A DNA stretch of 64,000 bases from Candidatus Didemnitutus sp. (GTDB taxonomy: Bacteria > Verrucomicrobiota > Verrucomicrobiia > Opitutales > Opitutaceae), in the NCBI GenBank assembly GCA_019634575.1, contig JAHCAY010000002.1, positions 544,897 through 608,896 on the forward strand. Reading direction: 5' to 3'. Shown here in pieces: positions 17,651 through 26,218 of this stretch; positions within the stretch are counted from its first letter, which is position 1, and each line of letters begins with the position of its first letter. The position numbers were made by a program, and so were the translations under genes. Below the pieces are notes generated by a model. That model searched no databases. It had not been told where the DNA came from and saw only the letters and a program-made list of their open reading frames with translations.

Positions 17651-18705
17651 ATGCGTCTGGCGCGACTCCCCACTCGGCGACCGCCGCGCTCACACTGACG
17701 CGCGCGGAGCTCTACGCCCGCGTTTGGGCGACCCCGATGCTCCGGCTCGCCGCCGAATTCGGCGTGAGCGACGTCGCTATCGCGAAACTCTGCCGGCGCC
17801 GCAACATTCCCCGCCCGGCTCCCGGCTACTGGGCCAAGCTCGGGGCCGGTCATCTCGTCGAGCAACCCGCGCTGCCACCGGCGACGCCGCAACACGACCG
17901 ACCCATCGTCTTCCGCCGCGCGACCGCGCCGAGCGTTTGCGAAGCAACGGCCGTCGCTCCGTCCGTGCTCCACCCCGTCGCCGAACGCGTGCGCCGTTGC
18001 CTTTCCCGCTACAAGGCCCGGGCACACGGGCTCGTGCTCGTCAGCGAACCCGGCCTCCCGCGCGTTCTTGCCTCGCCCGCGCAAGCGGCACGCATCGCGA
18101 CGTTCCTGCACGCGCTGCTCGAAGGCGCCGCCGCACGCCACATTGCGTTCAACACCGATGACGAGCGCGCACCGCTCTTTCAGCGGTCGGAACGCAGCGC
18201 GCGCATTCGCATCGAAGAAATGCTGCAGCGCGGCTCGCCCGACGGACGCCTCGTCGTCATTCTGCGCGGACCCGGCGGAGCGCGCCGGGATGTGACGCGC
18301 TGGGAGGAATCCGGCGCCCTCTCGCTGGCGCGCATCGAGCGACTCGCCCTCGAAACGCTGCACGCGAAACTCGTGCCGCGACCGGCCGCACCGGCGGTGA
18401 TTTTTCCGGGCCGCATCCGTATCGAGCGTCCCGCTCCCAGGCGACTGCTGCGCGAGGCGCGGCGCTGGGAAAGCTCAGTGCTTCTCGCCCGCTATATCGC
18501 CGCGTGCGAGGCACGCTGGACTCGAGACGAGCCCGGGATGACACCCACCAGGGACGCTTGGCTCGCGTGGGCGAAGAACACCGCGAACGCGCTCTCGCCA
18601 TTCGATAATCATCCCGCCGACGCGGCTCTTTCTGACGAGGTCGTCATGTCGCCTTCCGAACTGTTCGTCGCACCGGCCTCCCCGCTCCGTCGTCACTCCG
18701 GCTGA
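17647..18705 (+). CDS. Uncharacterised protein with N-terminal helix-turn-helix-like motif
   Basis: A 352-residue protein started by GTG and overlapping the sulfatase stop (GTGA). Residues 18-70 contain LYARVWATPMLRLAAEFGVS, then DVAIAKLCRRRNIPRPAPGY and WAKL. This is a recurring motif of bacterial proteins of unknown function and looks like a DNA-binding helix-turn-helix. The middle and C-terminal parts are Arg-rich and lack recognisable domains. Its place between a sulfatase and a sugar-enzyme fusion suggests a regulatory or processing role in the operon, but I cannot assign one. Confidence 0.72.
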   Translation: MNASGATPHSATAALTLTRAELYARVWATPMLRLAAEFGVSDVAIAKLCRRRNIPRPAPGYWAKLGAGHLVEQPALPPATPQHDRPIVFRRATAPSVCEATAVAPSVLHPVAERVRRCLSRYKARAHGLVLVSEPGLPRVLASPAQAARIATFLHALLEGAAARHIAFNTDDERAPLFQRSERSARIRIEEMLQRGSPDGRLVVILRGPGGARRDVTRWEESGALSLARIERLALETLHAKLVPRPAAPAVIFPGRIRIERPAPRRLLREARRWESSVLLARYIAACEARWTRDEPGMTPTRDAWLAWAKNTANALSPFDNHPADAALSDEVVMSPSELFVAPASPLRRHSG

Positions 18706-18728
18706 TTCACTCGCCCCCACGCCATCGC

Positions 18729-21155
18729 ATGTCCGCTCCCGCCGACTCCTTCGCTTTGTCGCCAATCGCTGCTCCGCTCCGGCGCAACAATCATCGGGCT
18801 GCGCTCTTTGATCTCGACGGCGTGCTCGTGGACACCGCGGCCTTCCACTATCGCGCGTGGCGGCGGCTCGCACAGGAACTCGGTTTCGATTTCCCCGAGT
18901 CCGCCAACGAAGCCCTGAAAGGGGTCAGCCGCCAGGAATCCCTGGAGATTCTCCTGCGTCATGGCGGCCGCACCGCCAGCACCGCGGAGAAAGCCGCGAT
19001 GGCGGATCGCAAGAACCGCTGGTATCAGGAGCTGCTCGGCGAACTCGTCCCGGCGCGCGCGCTACCAGGCGCGCGCGCCTGCCTCATCGAACTTCGTCGC
19101 CGCGGTGTAAAGATCGCGCTCGGCTCCGCGAGCCGCAACGCCGCCTTCGTTCTCGAACGCCTCGGCATCGCGCACCTGTTCGACGCGATCATCGACGGCA
19201 CCCGCGTCTCCGCCTCCAAACCAGACCCGGAAGTTTTCCTGCTCGGGGCGCGCGCTCTCGGAGTGGCGCCGGCGGACTGCGTGGTGTTCGAGGACGCCGC
19301 TGCCGGCATCGTTGCGGCGAAACGTGCGGGAATGCTCGCGGTCGGCATCGGCCATGCCGCAACGCTCGATGGCGCCGACATCGTCGTGCCCGGCCTCGCC
19401 CATTTTTCCATGAACGATCTGTTTCCGTCCGCCCCAGCGATCGCCGCGCCGAAGATCGATTTCGCCGCAAAACCCTTTCACCTCACGCCCGAGGACATCG
19501 ACTGGGTTCGCTCCGCCCACGCGGCGATGTCGGTCGAGGAGAAACTCGGACAACTCTTCTGCCTTGTGGTGCGGGAGGACGAAACCGAAGCATCCCTCGA
19601 TCGCACCTTCGAGTTGCTCAAGCCCGGCGGCTTTATGCTGCGTCCGCGGAAAGGCGCAGTCGCCCAGCGCCTGCACCGGCACTTGCAGACGCGCTCAAGC
19701 ATCCCGCTGCTCCTGGCGGCCAATCTTGAACAAGGCGGCGTCGGCATCGCCGACGACGGCACACGTTTCTCCGCGCCGCTCGGTGTCGCTGCCACCGACG
19801 ACGAGAAACATGCCTATCGCCTCGGCCTCGTCAGCGGGCGCGAAGGCCGCGCCGTCGGCTGCAATTGGGCTTTCGCGCCGGTCGCTGACATCGATTTCAA
19901 CTGCCAAAATCCGATCACCAACATCCGCACCTTCGGCTCGGATCCCGCGCGCGTGTCGCGAATGGTGCAGACTTTTCTCCGCGGCTTGCACGAAGAAGGC
20001 CTTGCCGCCTCGGTGAAACACTGGCCGGGCGACGGCGTCGATGCGCGCGACCAGCACCTCCACTCTACCGTCAACAACCTCAGTGTCGAAGAATGGGAGC
20101 GCACCTACGGCGAAGTATACCGTGCCGCGATCGACGCCGGTGCGGCCACGATCATGGCCGCGCACATCGCGCTCCCCGCGTATTCGCGGCATTTCGCGCC
20201 CGACCTCACCGACGCGCAGATCCTCCCCTCGACGCTCTCGCCGGAGTTGATCCGTCACCTGCTGCGCGGCCAGCTCGGCTTCAACGGCCTGATCGTGACC
20301 GATGCGACCAACATGGTCGGGATGACCACCGCCATGCCCCGCCGGCGCGCGGTGCCGACCGCGATCGAGATCGGGTGCGACATGTTTCTGTTCACGGTCG
20401 ATCTGCAGGAGGATCTCGCGTTCATGCGCGAGGGCCTGCGTGACGGCTTGCTGAGCGAAACCCGCCTCGACGAGGCGGTGCTCCGCATCCTCGCGCTCAA
20501 AGCCTCGCTCGGCCTGCACCGCCAGCAGCGGAACGGCACATTGGTTCCGGCGCCGGAGGCGCTGTCGGTGCTGCGCTGCGCGGAGCACGAACGCTGGGCC
20601 CGCGAATGCGCCGACCGCGCCGTCACGCTCGTAAAAGACACGCAACACCTGCTGCCGCTCTCGCCTGAGCGTCACCGCCGCGTGCTCATCCATGTGCTCG
20701 GCGACAAGGGAGGCTATCTCGATAACGGCGGCGGCAACGCCGCTCGCTTCGTCGAATTGCTCCGCGCCGCCGGATTCGTCGTCGAAGTTTTCGATCCCAC
20801 GGCGCCGGCCAACGCCACGCTGAAATCCAGCGCCGCGATGCGCGCCGACCACGACCTGGTCGTCTATTTCGCCAGCCTGAAGACCGCCAGCAACCAAACC
20901 GTCGTGCGCCTGAATTGGGGGCTGCGTCTCGCCTTCGACGCGCCACGCTACGTCACCGAAGTGCCCACGCTCTTCGTCTCCATCGACAACCCCTACCACC
21001 TCCAGGACGTCCCGCAGGTGAAGACGTTCATCAACGGCTACACCAGCAATGGCTACGTCATCGAAGCCGTTGTCGAAAAACTGCTCGGCCACTCGCGCTT
21101 CACCGGCGTCAGCCCGGTCGATCCCTTCTGCGGCTATTGGGACGCCAAACTCTAA
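18729..21155 (+). CDS. Fusion of beta-phosphoglucomutase (HAD) and glycoside hydrolase family 3
   Basis: An 808-residue two-domain protein. Residues about 23-235 are a complete beta-phosphoglucomutase: FDLDGVLVDT with nucleophile Asp28 and Asp30, GVSRQESL, GSASRN, KPDPEVF and FEDAAAG are all present. Residues about 255-805 are GH3, with KHWPGDGVDARDQH (Lys430, His431) and probable nucleophile Asp525 in LIVTDATNM. No signal peptide is visible, so it is cytoplasmic. The mutase converts beta-hexose 1-phosphate to hexose 6-phosphate. The fusion raises the possibility that the GH3 half releases a sugar 1-phosphate by phosphorolysis, as shown for some GH3 members; this is inference. It lies 23 bases after the HTH gene and 18 before a sulfatase. 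Confidence 0.9.
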   Translation: MSAPADSFALSPIAAPLRRNNHRAALFDLDGVLVDTAAFHYRAWRRLAQELGFDFPESANEALKGVSRQESLEILLRHGGRTASTAEKAAMADRKNRWYQELLGELVPARALPGARACLIELRRRGVKIALGSASRNAAFVLERLGIAHLFDAIIDGTRVSASKPDPEVFLLGARALGVAPADCVVFEDAAAGIVAAKRAGMLAVGIGHAATLDGADIVVPGLAHFSMNDLFPSAPAIAAPKIDFAAKPFHLTPEDIDWVRSAHAAMSVEEKLGQLFCLVVREDETEASLDRTFELLKPGGFMLRPRKGAVAQRLHRHLQTRSSIPLLLAANLEQGGVGIADDGTRFSAPLGVAATDDEKHAYRLGLVSGREGRAVGCNWAFAPVADIDFNCQNPITNIRTFGSDPARVSRMVQTFLRGLHEEGLAASVKHWPGDGVDARDQHLHSTVNNLSVEEWERTYGEVYRAAIDAGAATIMAAHIALPAYSRHFAPDLTDAQILPSTLSPELIRHLLRGQLGFNGLIVTDATNMVGMTTAMPRRRAVPTAIEIGCDMFLFTVDLQEDLAFMREGLRDGLLSETRLDEAVLRILALKASLGLHRQQRNGTLVPAPEALSVLRCAEHERWARECADRAVTLVKDTQHLLPLSPERHRRVLIHVLGDKGGYLDNGGGNAARFVELLRAAGFVVEVFDPTAPANATLKSSAAMRADHDLVVYFASLKTASNQTVVRLNWGLRLAFDAPRYVTEVPTLFVSIDNPYHLQDVPQVKTFINGYTSNGYVIEAVVEKLLGHSRFTGVSPVDPFCGYWDAKL

Positions 21156-21173
21156 CCCCAACTTCGTTCCGCG

Positions 21174-22643
21174 ATGAAAATCCTCCTCCCGCTCGCCCTT
21201 GTCGGCGCCGCCGCCTCGTGTCTTTCCGCTTCCGCCCAACCCTCCGCGCCCTCACCGCGCGCGCCGAACGTGCTGTTCGTCATGTCGGACGACCTGAACA
21301 ACAATCTCGGCGTTTACGGACACCCGCTCGTCAAGTCGCCCAACATCGATCGGCTCGCGCAACGCGGCGTGCGCTTCGACCGCGCCTACTGCCAGTTTCC
21401 GCTCTGCAACCCGAGTCGCGCGTCCATGTTCACGGGTCTTCGCCCGGATCAAATCCAGATCTACGACCTCGATACGCATTTCCGTTTCACGACCCCTGAG
21501 GTCGTGACGCTGCCGCAGTTGTTCCGTCGCCATGGCTACGAAGCCGTGCGCGTCGGGAAAATCTACCATTTCGGCGTGCCGGAGGAGATCGGTTCACCCG
21601 GCTTCGACGATCCCGTGTCGTGGAACAAAACGATCAACCCTTTCGGTCGCGACACCGCGAACAAGGACAAGCTCATCAACTTCACGCCGCAGATCCCCAT
21701 CGGCGGCGCGCTCGCCTACCGCATCGACGAGGGCCCCGATGAGGAGCAAACCGATGGTTGGGTTGCCACCATGGCGATCCGCGAACTCGGGCGCCTGAAG
21801 GAGTCCGGCAAACCTTTCTTCCTCGGAGTCGGCTTCTACCGGCCGCACCTGCCGTTCGTCGCACCGAAGAAATACTTCGACCTCTACCCGCTCGAATCGA
21901 TCCCCACGCCCGCAGACCCGACCGCGAGCCTGAAGAACGTGCCCGCGCCCGCGTTCGGCACACCGCTGTTCGCCGGGCTCACGCCCAAGCAGCAACGCCT
22001 CATGATTCGCGCCTACTACGCCTCGATTTCATTCATGGACGCGCAAGTGGGACGCGTCGTCGACGAGCTCGAACGCCTCGGCCTCGCGGATAACACCATC
22101 ATCGTCTTTGTGAGCGATCACGGCTTTCTGCTCGGCGAACACGGCCAATGGTGGAAACAGCGGCTGTTCGAAGAATCGATCCGCACCCCGCTCATCATCG
22201 CCGCACCGGGTAGCGCACACGGCACGGCGCCGCACCCCGTCGAGTTCGTGGACATCTACCCGACCGTCGCCGAACTCGCGCACATTCCCGCCCCCGCTGG
22301 TCTCGCCGGCCGCAGTCTCGTGCCGCTGCTCAAGCAGCCCGCCACACCATGGCCACACGCCGCCTTCTCGCAGACCGCCACCGGCACCGCCATCCGCACC
22401 GACCGGTGGGCCTACCATGAATGGGGCGCGGGCGGCGCCGACGGCAAAGAGCTCTACGATCACACGGCCGATCCCGCCGAGAACCACAATCTCGCCAACG
22501 ATCCTGCCTACGCCTCGGTCGTCGCCGAGTTGAGCGCACAGCTTCGCGCCGCGCTTCCGCCGCGGCCGGCCATCGGCAAACCCGAGCGCCGTCCGTGGTG
22601 GCCGAAACGCTCCCCCGGATACATTCCTGACGAAGACCGCTGA
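21174..22643 (+). CDS. Type I sulfatase (iduronate-2-sulfatase-like)
   Basis: A 489-residue secreted enzyme with a signal peptide ending at SASAQ. The metal-binding start VLFVMSDDLNNNLGVYG and the active-site cysteine Cys78 in LCNPSRASMFTG match type I sulfatases. The later IVFVSDHGFLLGEHGQWWKQ and a C-terminal DHTADPAENHNLA segment fit the iduronate-2-sulfatase-like group (for instance the DDLNNNL start), though substrate assignment by eye is weak. It begins 18 bases after the fusion gene and ends 1 base before the next sulfatase. It would act in the periplasm on sulfated sugars. Confidence 0.92.
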   Translation: MKILLPLALVGAAASCLSASAQPSAPSPRAPNVLFVMSDDLNNNLGVYGHPLVKSPNIDRLAQRGVRFDRAYCQFPLCNPSRASMFTGLRPDQIQIYDLDTHFRFTTPEVVTLPQLFRRHGYEAVRVGKIYHFGVPEEIGSPGFDDPVSWNKTINPFGRDTANKDKLINFTPQIPIGGALAYRIDEGPDEEQTDGWVATMAIRELGRLKESGKPFFLGVGFYRPHLPFVAPKKYFDLYPLESIPTPADPTASLKNVPAPAFGTPLFAGLTPKQQRLMIRAYYASISFMDAQVGRVVDELERLGLADNTIIVFVSDHGFLLGEHGQWWKQRLFEESIRTPLIIAAPGSAHGTAPHPVEFVDIYPTVAELAHIPAPAGLAGRSLVPLLKQPATPWPHAAFSQTATGTAIRTDRWAYHEWGAGGADGKELYDHTADPAENHNLANDPAYASVVAELSAQLRAALPPRPAIGKPERRPWWPKRSPGYIPDEDR

Positions 22644-22644
22644 G

Positions 22645-24528
22645 ATGCCCACCTCGCTCCCCCAATCCACGCGGGCCTTCTCCGCGCTCGCCGGCCTCGC
22701 CGCTGTCGTCGCCCTCCCGTTCCGCGTCCACGCCCAGGAATCGGCGCGACCCAACATCCTCTGGGTCGTCAGCGAGGACAATTCGCCGCGCTTCGTCGGC
22801 GCCTATGGCGATCCACTCGCGCGAACGCCCACCTTGGATCGGCTCGCAAGGAACGGCATCGTCTTCGACAAGGTCTACACCGCGCCGGTCTGCGCACCGT
22901 CGCGCAGCACGATCATCACCGGCCGCTACGCGGATGGCCTCGGCACCCAAAACATGCGCAGCACGCGCCCGCTGCCGGAGGGCGTGCGCTTTTTCCCTGA
23001 ATTCCTCCGCGAAGCAGGATACTTCTGCACCAACAACGCGAAGACCGACTACAACACCTCGACGCCCTGGAAGCGCGCCTGGGACGAGGACGGCGCGCAG
23101 GCCCACTGGCGTCACCGCCGCGCAGGCCAGCCGTTCTTTGCGGTCTTCAACTTCATGGAATCGCACGAGTCGGCGCTGATCGGCCGCAAGCCGCTCACCA
23201 CCGATCCCGCCCAGGTGCGCGTGCCCGCCTACCTGCCGGACACGGCGGTCGTGCGCGCCGATCTGGCGCAATACTACGACGCCGTCTCCACGGCTGATCG
23301 CGCCATCGCCCGCGTGCTCGCCAACCTCGAGGCCGACGGTCTCGCCGACGACACCATCGTGTTCTACTACTCCGACAACGGCGGCGCCGTCGCGGGCACG
23401 AAGCGCTTCCTCAATGAGGAAGGCACACACGTCGCGATGATCGCGCGTTTTCCGAGAAAATACGCGCATCTCGCTCCCGCGACCGCCGGCACCCGCCTCG
23501 ACGAACTCGTGCACTTGATCGATCTCGCTCCGACGATGCTGAGTCTCTCCGGCGTGCCACCGACGGCGCAATTTCAAGGCCGCGCCTTCGCCGGGCCAGC
23601 GCGCAGCGCGGCACCGGAGTTTCTCTTCCAATTCGCCGACCGCATGGACGAGCGCTACAACCTCGTCCGCGCCGTCACGGACGGTCGCTACCGCTACGTG
23701 CGCAACTATCATCCCGATCGTCCGTGGGGCCAGCACATCGACTTCCTCTGGCAAACCGCGGCAATGCGCGAATGGGAGCTGCATTTCAAAACCGGCGCGC
23801 TCAACGCGGCCCAACGCGCGTTCTTCGAGCCCTCGCCCGCCGAGGCACTCTACGACTGCGCCTCCGATCCGGACAACGTCCGCAATCTCGCCGCCGATCC
23901 GGCGCAGACGGAGCGCGTGCAACGCATGCGCGCGGCACTGCGCGCACATCAACTCGCGATCCGCGACACCGGCTTCATGCCGGAACCGATGATGGTTGAG
24001 GCGGCCGCTGGCGGCTCGCCTGCCGTTCTGGCGGCGGACGACGCGCGCTATCCGCTCGCGCGCGTGATCGATTTGCTCGACGAGCTTCAACTCGGCGCAC
24101 CGCGGGCCGATACACGCCTCGCCGACCTCGCCTGCGATCCGCTTCCGGTCGTGCGCTACTGGGCCGCGGTCGCCACGCTGCGCGGCGGTCCTTCATCCGT
24201 GACCGCGACGCTGCTGCACGACGCCGATCCGGTCGTGCGTCTCACGGCGGCCGCCGGCGCGCTGCGCCACGCCGACGCGGCTGACGCCTGGCAGGAATTC
24301 GAAAATGCCATCCGTCAAACGCAGCGGCCCGAACTGCGCCTCTTCGCGCTCGATTCGCTGGCACGCATCGAGCGTAACGCGCCGAAGTCGCTCGCCGCGC
24401 TGCTCGGGCCGCTGTCCGCTTCCGATGTCTTCGGCGGGTTCGATTACTACAACGCCCGTCTCGCCCGCCTTCTCCTCGCCGACTACGGCAGTTTCTCTTC
24501 GCGCCGCGCACCGGCGGCCAAACCCTGA
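22645..24528 (+). CDS. Type I sulfatase (N-sulfoglucosamine sulfohydrolase-like) with C-terminal helical repeats
   Basis: A 627-residue secreted enzyme with a signal peptide ending at RVHAQ. NILWVVSEDNSPRFVGAYG gives the first metal site and Cys83 in VCAPSRSTIITG is the formylglycine site. IVFYYSDNGGAVAGTKRFLN matches the later active-site region of sulfamidase-like enzymes. After about residue 500 it has an extra Ala/Leu-rich HEAT-like tail (VVRYWAAVATLRGG, then VVRLTAAAGALRHADA), about 120 residues beyond a normal sulfatase. It is packed between a sulfatase and the transporter gene in one operon. A role on N-sulfated or O-sulfated glucosamine is suggested but unproven. Confidence 0.9.
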   Translation: MPTSLPQSTRAFSALAGLAAVVALPFRVHAQESARPNILWVVSEDNSPRFVGAYGDPLARTPTLDRLARNGIVFDKVYTAPVCAPSRSTIITGRYADGLGTQNMRSTRPLPEGVRFFPEFLREAGYFCTNNAKTDYNTSTPWKRAWDEDGAQAHWRHRRAGQPFFAVFNFMESHESALIGRKPLTTDPAQVRVPAYLPDTAVVRADLAQYYDAVSTADRAIARVLANLEADGLADDTIVFYYSDNGGAVAGTKRFLNEEGTHVAMIARFPRKYAHLAPATAGTRLDELVHLIDLAPTMLSLSGVPPTAQFQGRAFAGPARSAAPEFLFQFADRMDERYNLVRAVTDGRYRYVRNYHPDRPWGQHIDFLWQTAAMREWELHFKTGALNAAQRAFFEPSPAEALYDCASDPDNVRNLAADPAQTERVQRMRAALRAHQLAIRDTGFMPEPMMVEAAAGGSPAVLAADDARYPLARVIDLLDELQLGAPRADTRLADLACDPLPVVRYWAAVATLRGGPSSVTATLLHDADPVVRLTAAAGALRHADAADAWQEFENAIRQTQRPELRLFALDSLARIERNAPKSLAALLGPLSASDVFGGFDYYNARLARLLLADYGSFSSRRAPAAKP

Positions 24529-24531
24529 GCC

Positions 24532-25920
24532 ATGTCCATCGCGACCGAAAGTCCCGCCGCCAGCTCCGTCGTCGTCGAGCCGCGCGTCGTCGGCTGGATA
24601 GAGAAAATCAGCTACGGCTTCGGTGACACGGCGAGCAATCTCGTCTTCCACACCGTCGGCACCTACCTGCTGTTTTTCTACACGGACGTCTATGGTCTGC
24701 CCGTCGCGGCGGTCGGCACGCTGTTTCTGTTCACGCGCTTGATGGACGCGGTCTACGACATCGGCGCGGGCATTCTCATCGACAAGACGCGCACACGCTG
24801 GGGCAAATGTCGTCCGTGGTTCCTGTGGTGCGCGCTGCCCTACGCGGTGTTCGCCGTGCTGACGTTCCGCGTGCCGGCCTTAGCCGAAAACGGAAAGCTC
24901 GTCTACGCCTACATCACCTACAACGTCCTCAGCCTCCTTTACACTGCGATCAACCTGCCGATTTCCGCCATGCTGCCGAGCATGACGCGCAACAGCCAGG
25001 AACGCGCGGAGACGAGCTCGGTGCGGATGTTCCTGGCGATCGCGGGCATGTCGGTCGTCACCTACGGCACGATGCCGCTCGTCGGGTTCTTCGGCAACGG
25101 CGACAAGGCAAAGGGCTTTTTCTGGACGATGACGCTCTTCGCTTCGGTCGCTTTCGCGTTCTTTCTTCTCACGTTCCTCAACACCCGCGAGCGCTACCAA
25201 TCCACCGCGCGCGAAGAGCCGTCGATCGCCGACTCGATCCGCTCGAGCCTGCGCAACTGGCCGTGGGCGATCACGCTGCTCCTGAATTTGATCTACTGGT
25301 TCGGCTACGCGATGCGCATGCAGACCGCAGTCTACTACCTGCGCTACAATCTGCACCGCGCCGACCTCGTGCCGACGGTGATGCTGACAAATCTCGCCAC
25401 ACTCCCGAGCGTGGTCATCGGCGCCTATCTCTCGCGCCGCATCGGCAAGCGCAACACGATGCTCGTCGGCCTCGTCGGCATGGCGCTCGGCGTCGTGCTG
25501 ATCGGACTCGCCGGCCCGCGAGACACGGTGTTGCTCATCGGCGGCAACATTGTCGCCAATTTCAGCAAGGGCTTCTATGTCGGCCTGCTCTTCGCGATGA
25601 TGGCCGACACGGTTGACTACGGCGAATGGAAGACCGGCGTCCGCGCCGCGGGCTTCCTCTTCGCCGCCGCCACGCTCGGTGTGAAACTCGGCCTCGGTTT
25701 CGGCGGTGCGTATTCGGCCTGGATGCTCTCGTCGGCCGGCTACGTGCCGAACGCCGAGCAAGCCGCCCCCGCGCTCGCAGCAATCCGCGCGAACTACATC
25801 GTCGCGCCCACCGTCTGCACCGGACTGATGGTCGTGCTCCTTCTGCTCTACCGCCTCGACGGCCAGCATGCGCAGATCATGCGCGACCTCGCTGCCCGCC
25901 GCGCCGAGGCTAAGACCTGA
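24532..25920 (+). CDS. GPH-family sugar:cation symporter (MFS, MelB-like)
   Basis: A 462-residue protein with about 12 hydrophobic helices. The start ISYGFGDTASNLVFHTVGTY and LLFFYTDVYGL match the glycoside-pentoside-hexuronide transporter family, and DKTRTRWGKCRPWFLW is the cytoplasmic loop signature of that family. It would import a sugar or oligosaccharide released in the periplasm across the inner membrane. It starts 3 bases after the preceding sulfatase stop and appears to be the last gene of the operon begun at 16019. The sugar carried is not known. Confidence 0.92.
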   Translation: MSIATESPAASSVVVEPRVVGWIEKISYGFGDTASNLVFHTVGTYLLFFYTDVYGLPVAAVGTLFLFTRLMDAVYDIGAGILIDKTRTRWGKCRPWFLWCALPYAVFAVLTFRVPALAENGKLVYAYITYNVLSLLYTAINLPISAMLPSMTRNSQERAETSSVRMFLAIAGMSVVTYGTMPLVGFFGNGDKAKGFFWTMTLFASVAFAFFLLTFLNTRERYQSTAREEPSIADSIRSSLRNWPWAITLLLNLIYWFGYAMRMQTAVYYLRYNLHRADLVPTVMLTNLATLPSVVIGAYLSRRIGKRNTMLVGLVGMALGVVLIGLAGPRDTVLLIGGNIVANFSKGFYVGLLFAMMADTVDYGEWKTGVRAAGFLFAAATLGVKLGLGFGGAYSAWMLSSAGYVPNAEQAAPALAAIRANYIVAPTVCTGLMVVLLLLYRLDGQHAQIMRDLAARRAEAKT

Positions 25921-26218
25921 TCGGCCGAGCAAAACGCGACCGCAGTCACGTTCGCCGCGTTCAAGCTTGGCCTCGTTCGGATTTCGTATCGCCTGAGTCA
26001 CACGCCGCGCGCAGCGGTCGTTCGCGCCGCGCACTTGCCCCATGTTCTGGAGTTCGCTCTCGCAAATTTCTCGGAGAAAAATCGCTTGGCTGGGGCGATT
26101 TTTGAAGCGCGGTTCACTGGCGGTGTCGCGGGAGAAAGCACCCTCGGATATCCTAGCGCTACAAGAGCGGCACCCCGTGCGCTCGTCGTCTACCCAACCC
26201 AACCCCACCTCCGCCCCC
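25921..26218. promoter_or_regulatory. Intergenic promoter region before the TonB receptor
   Basis: This 298-base gap separates the sulfatase/transporter operon from the receptor and has no gene I can support. It contains copy 2 of the 36-bp element and, 18 bases after it, a -10-like TATCCT at 26149-26154. The receptor therefore probably has its own promoter with the same control as the operon. Confidence 0.5.
26095..26130. repeat. 36-bp upstream element, copy 2 (before the TonB receptor)
   Basis: It matches copy 1 at 15877-15912 with two differences by eye, while the sequence on either side is unrelated. The palindromic core TGAAGCGCGGTTCA is identical in both. It ends 88 bases before the receptor start. 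A common regulator for receptor and sulfatase operon is the likely meaning. Confidence 0.6.
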
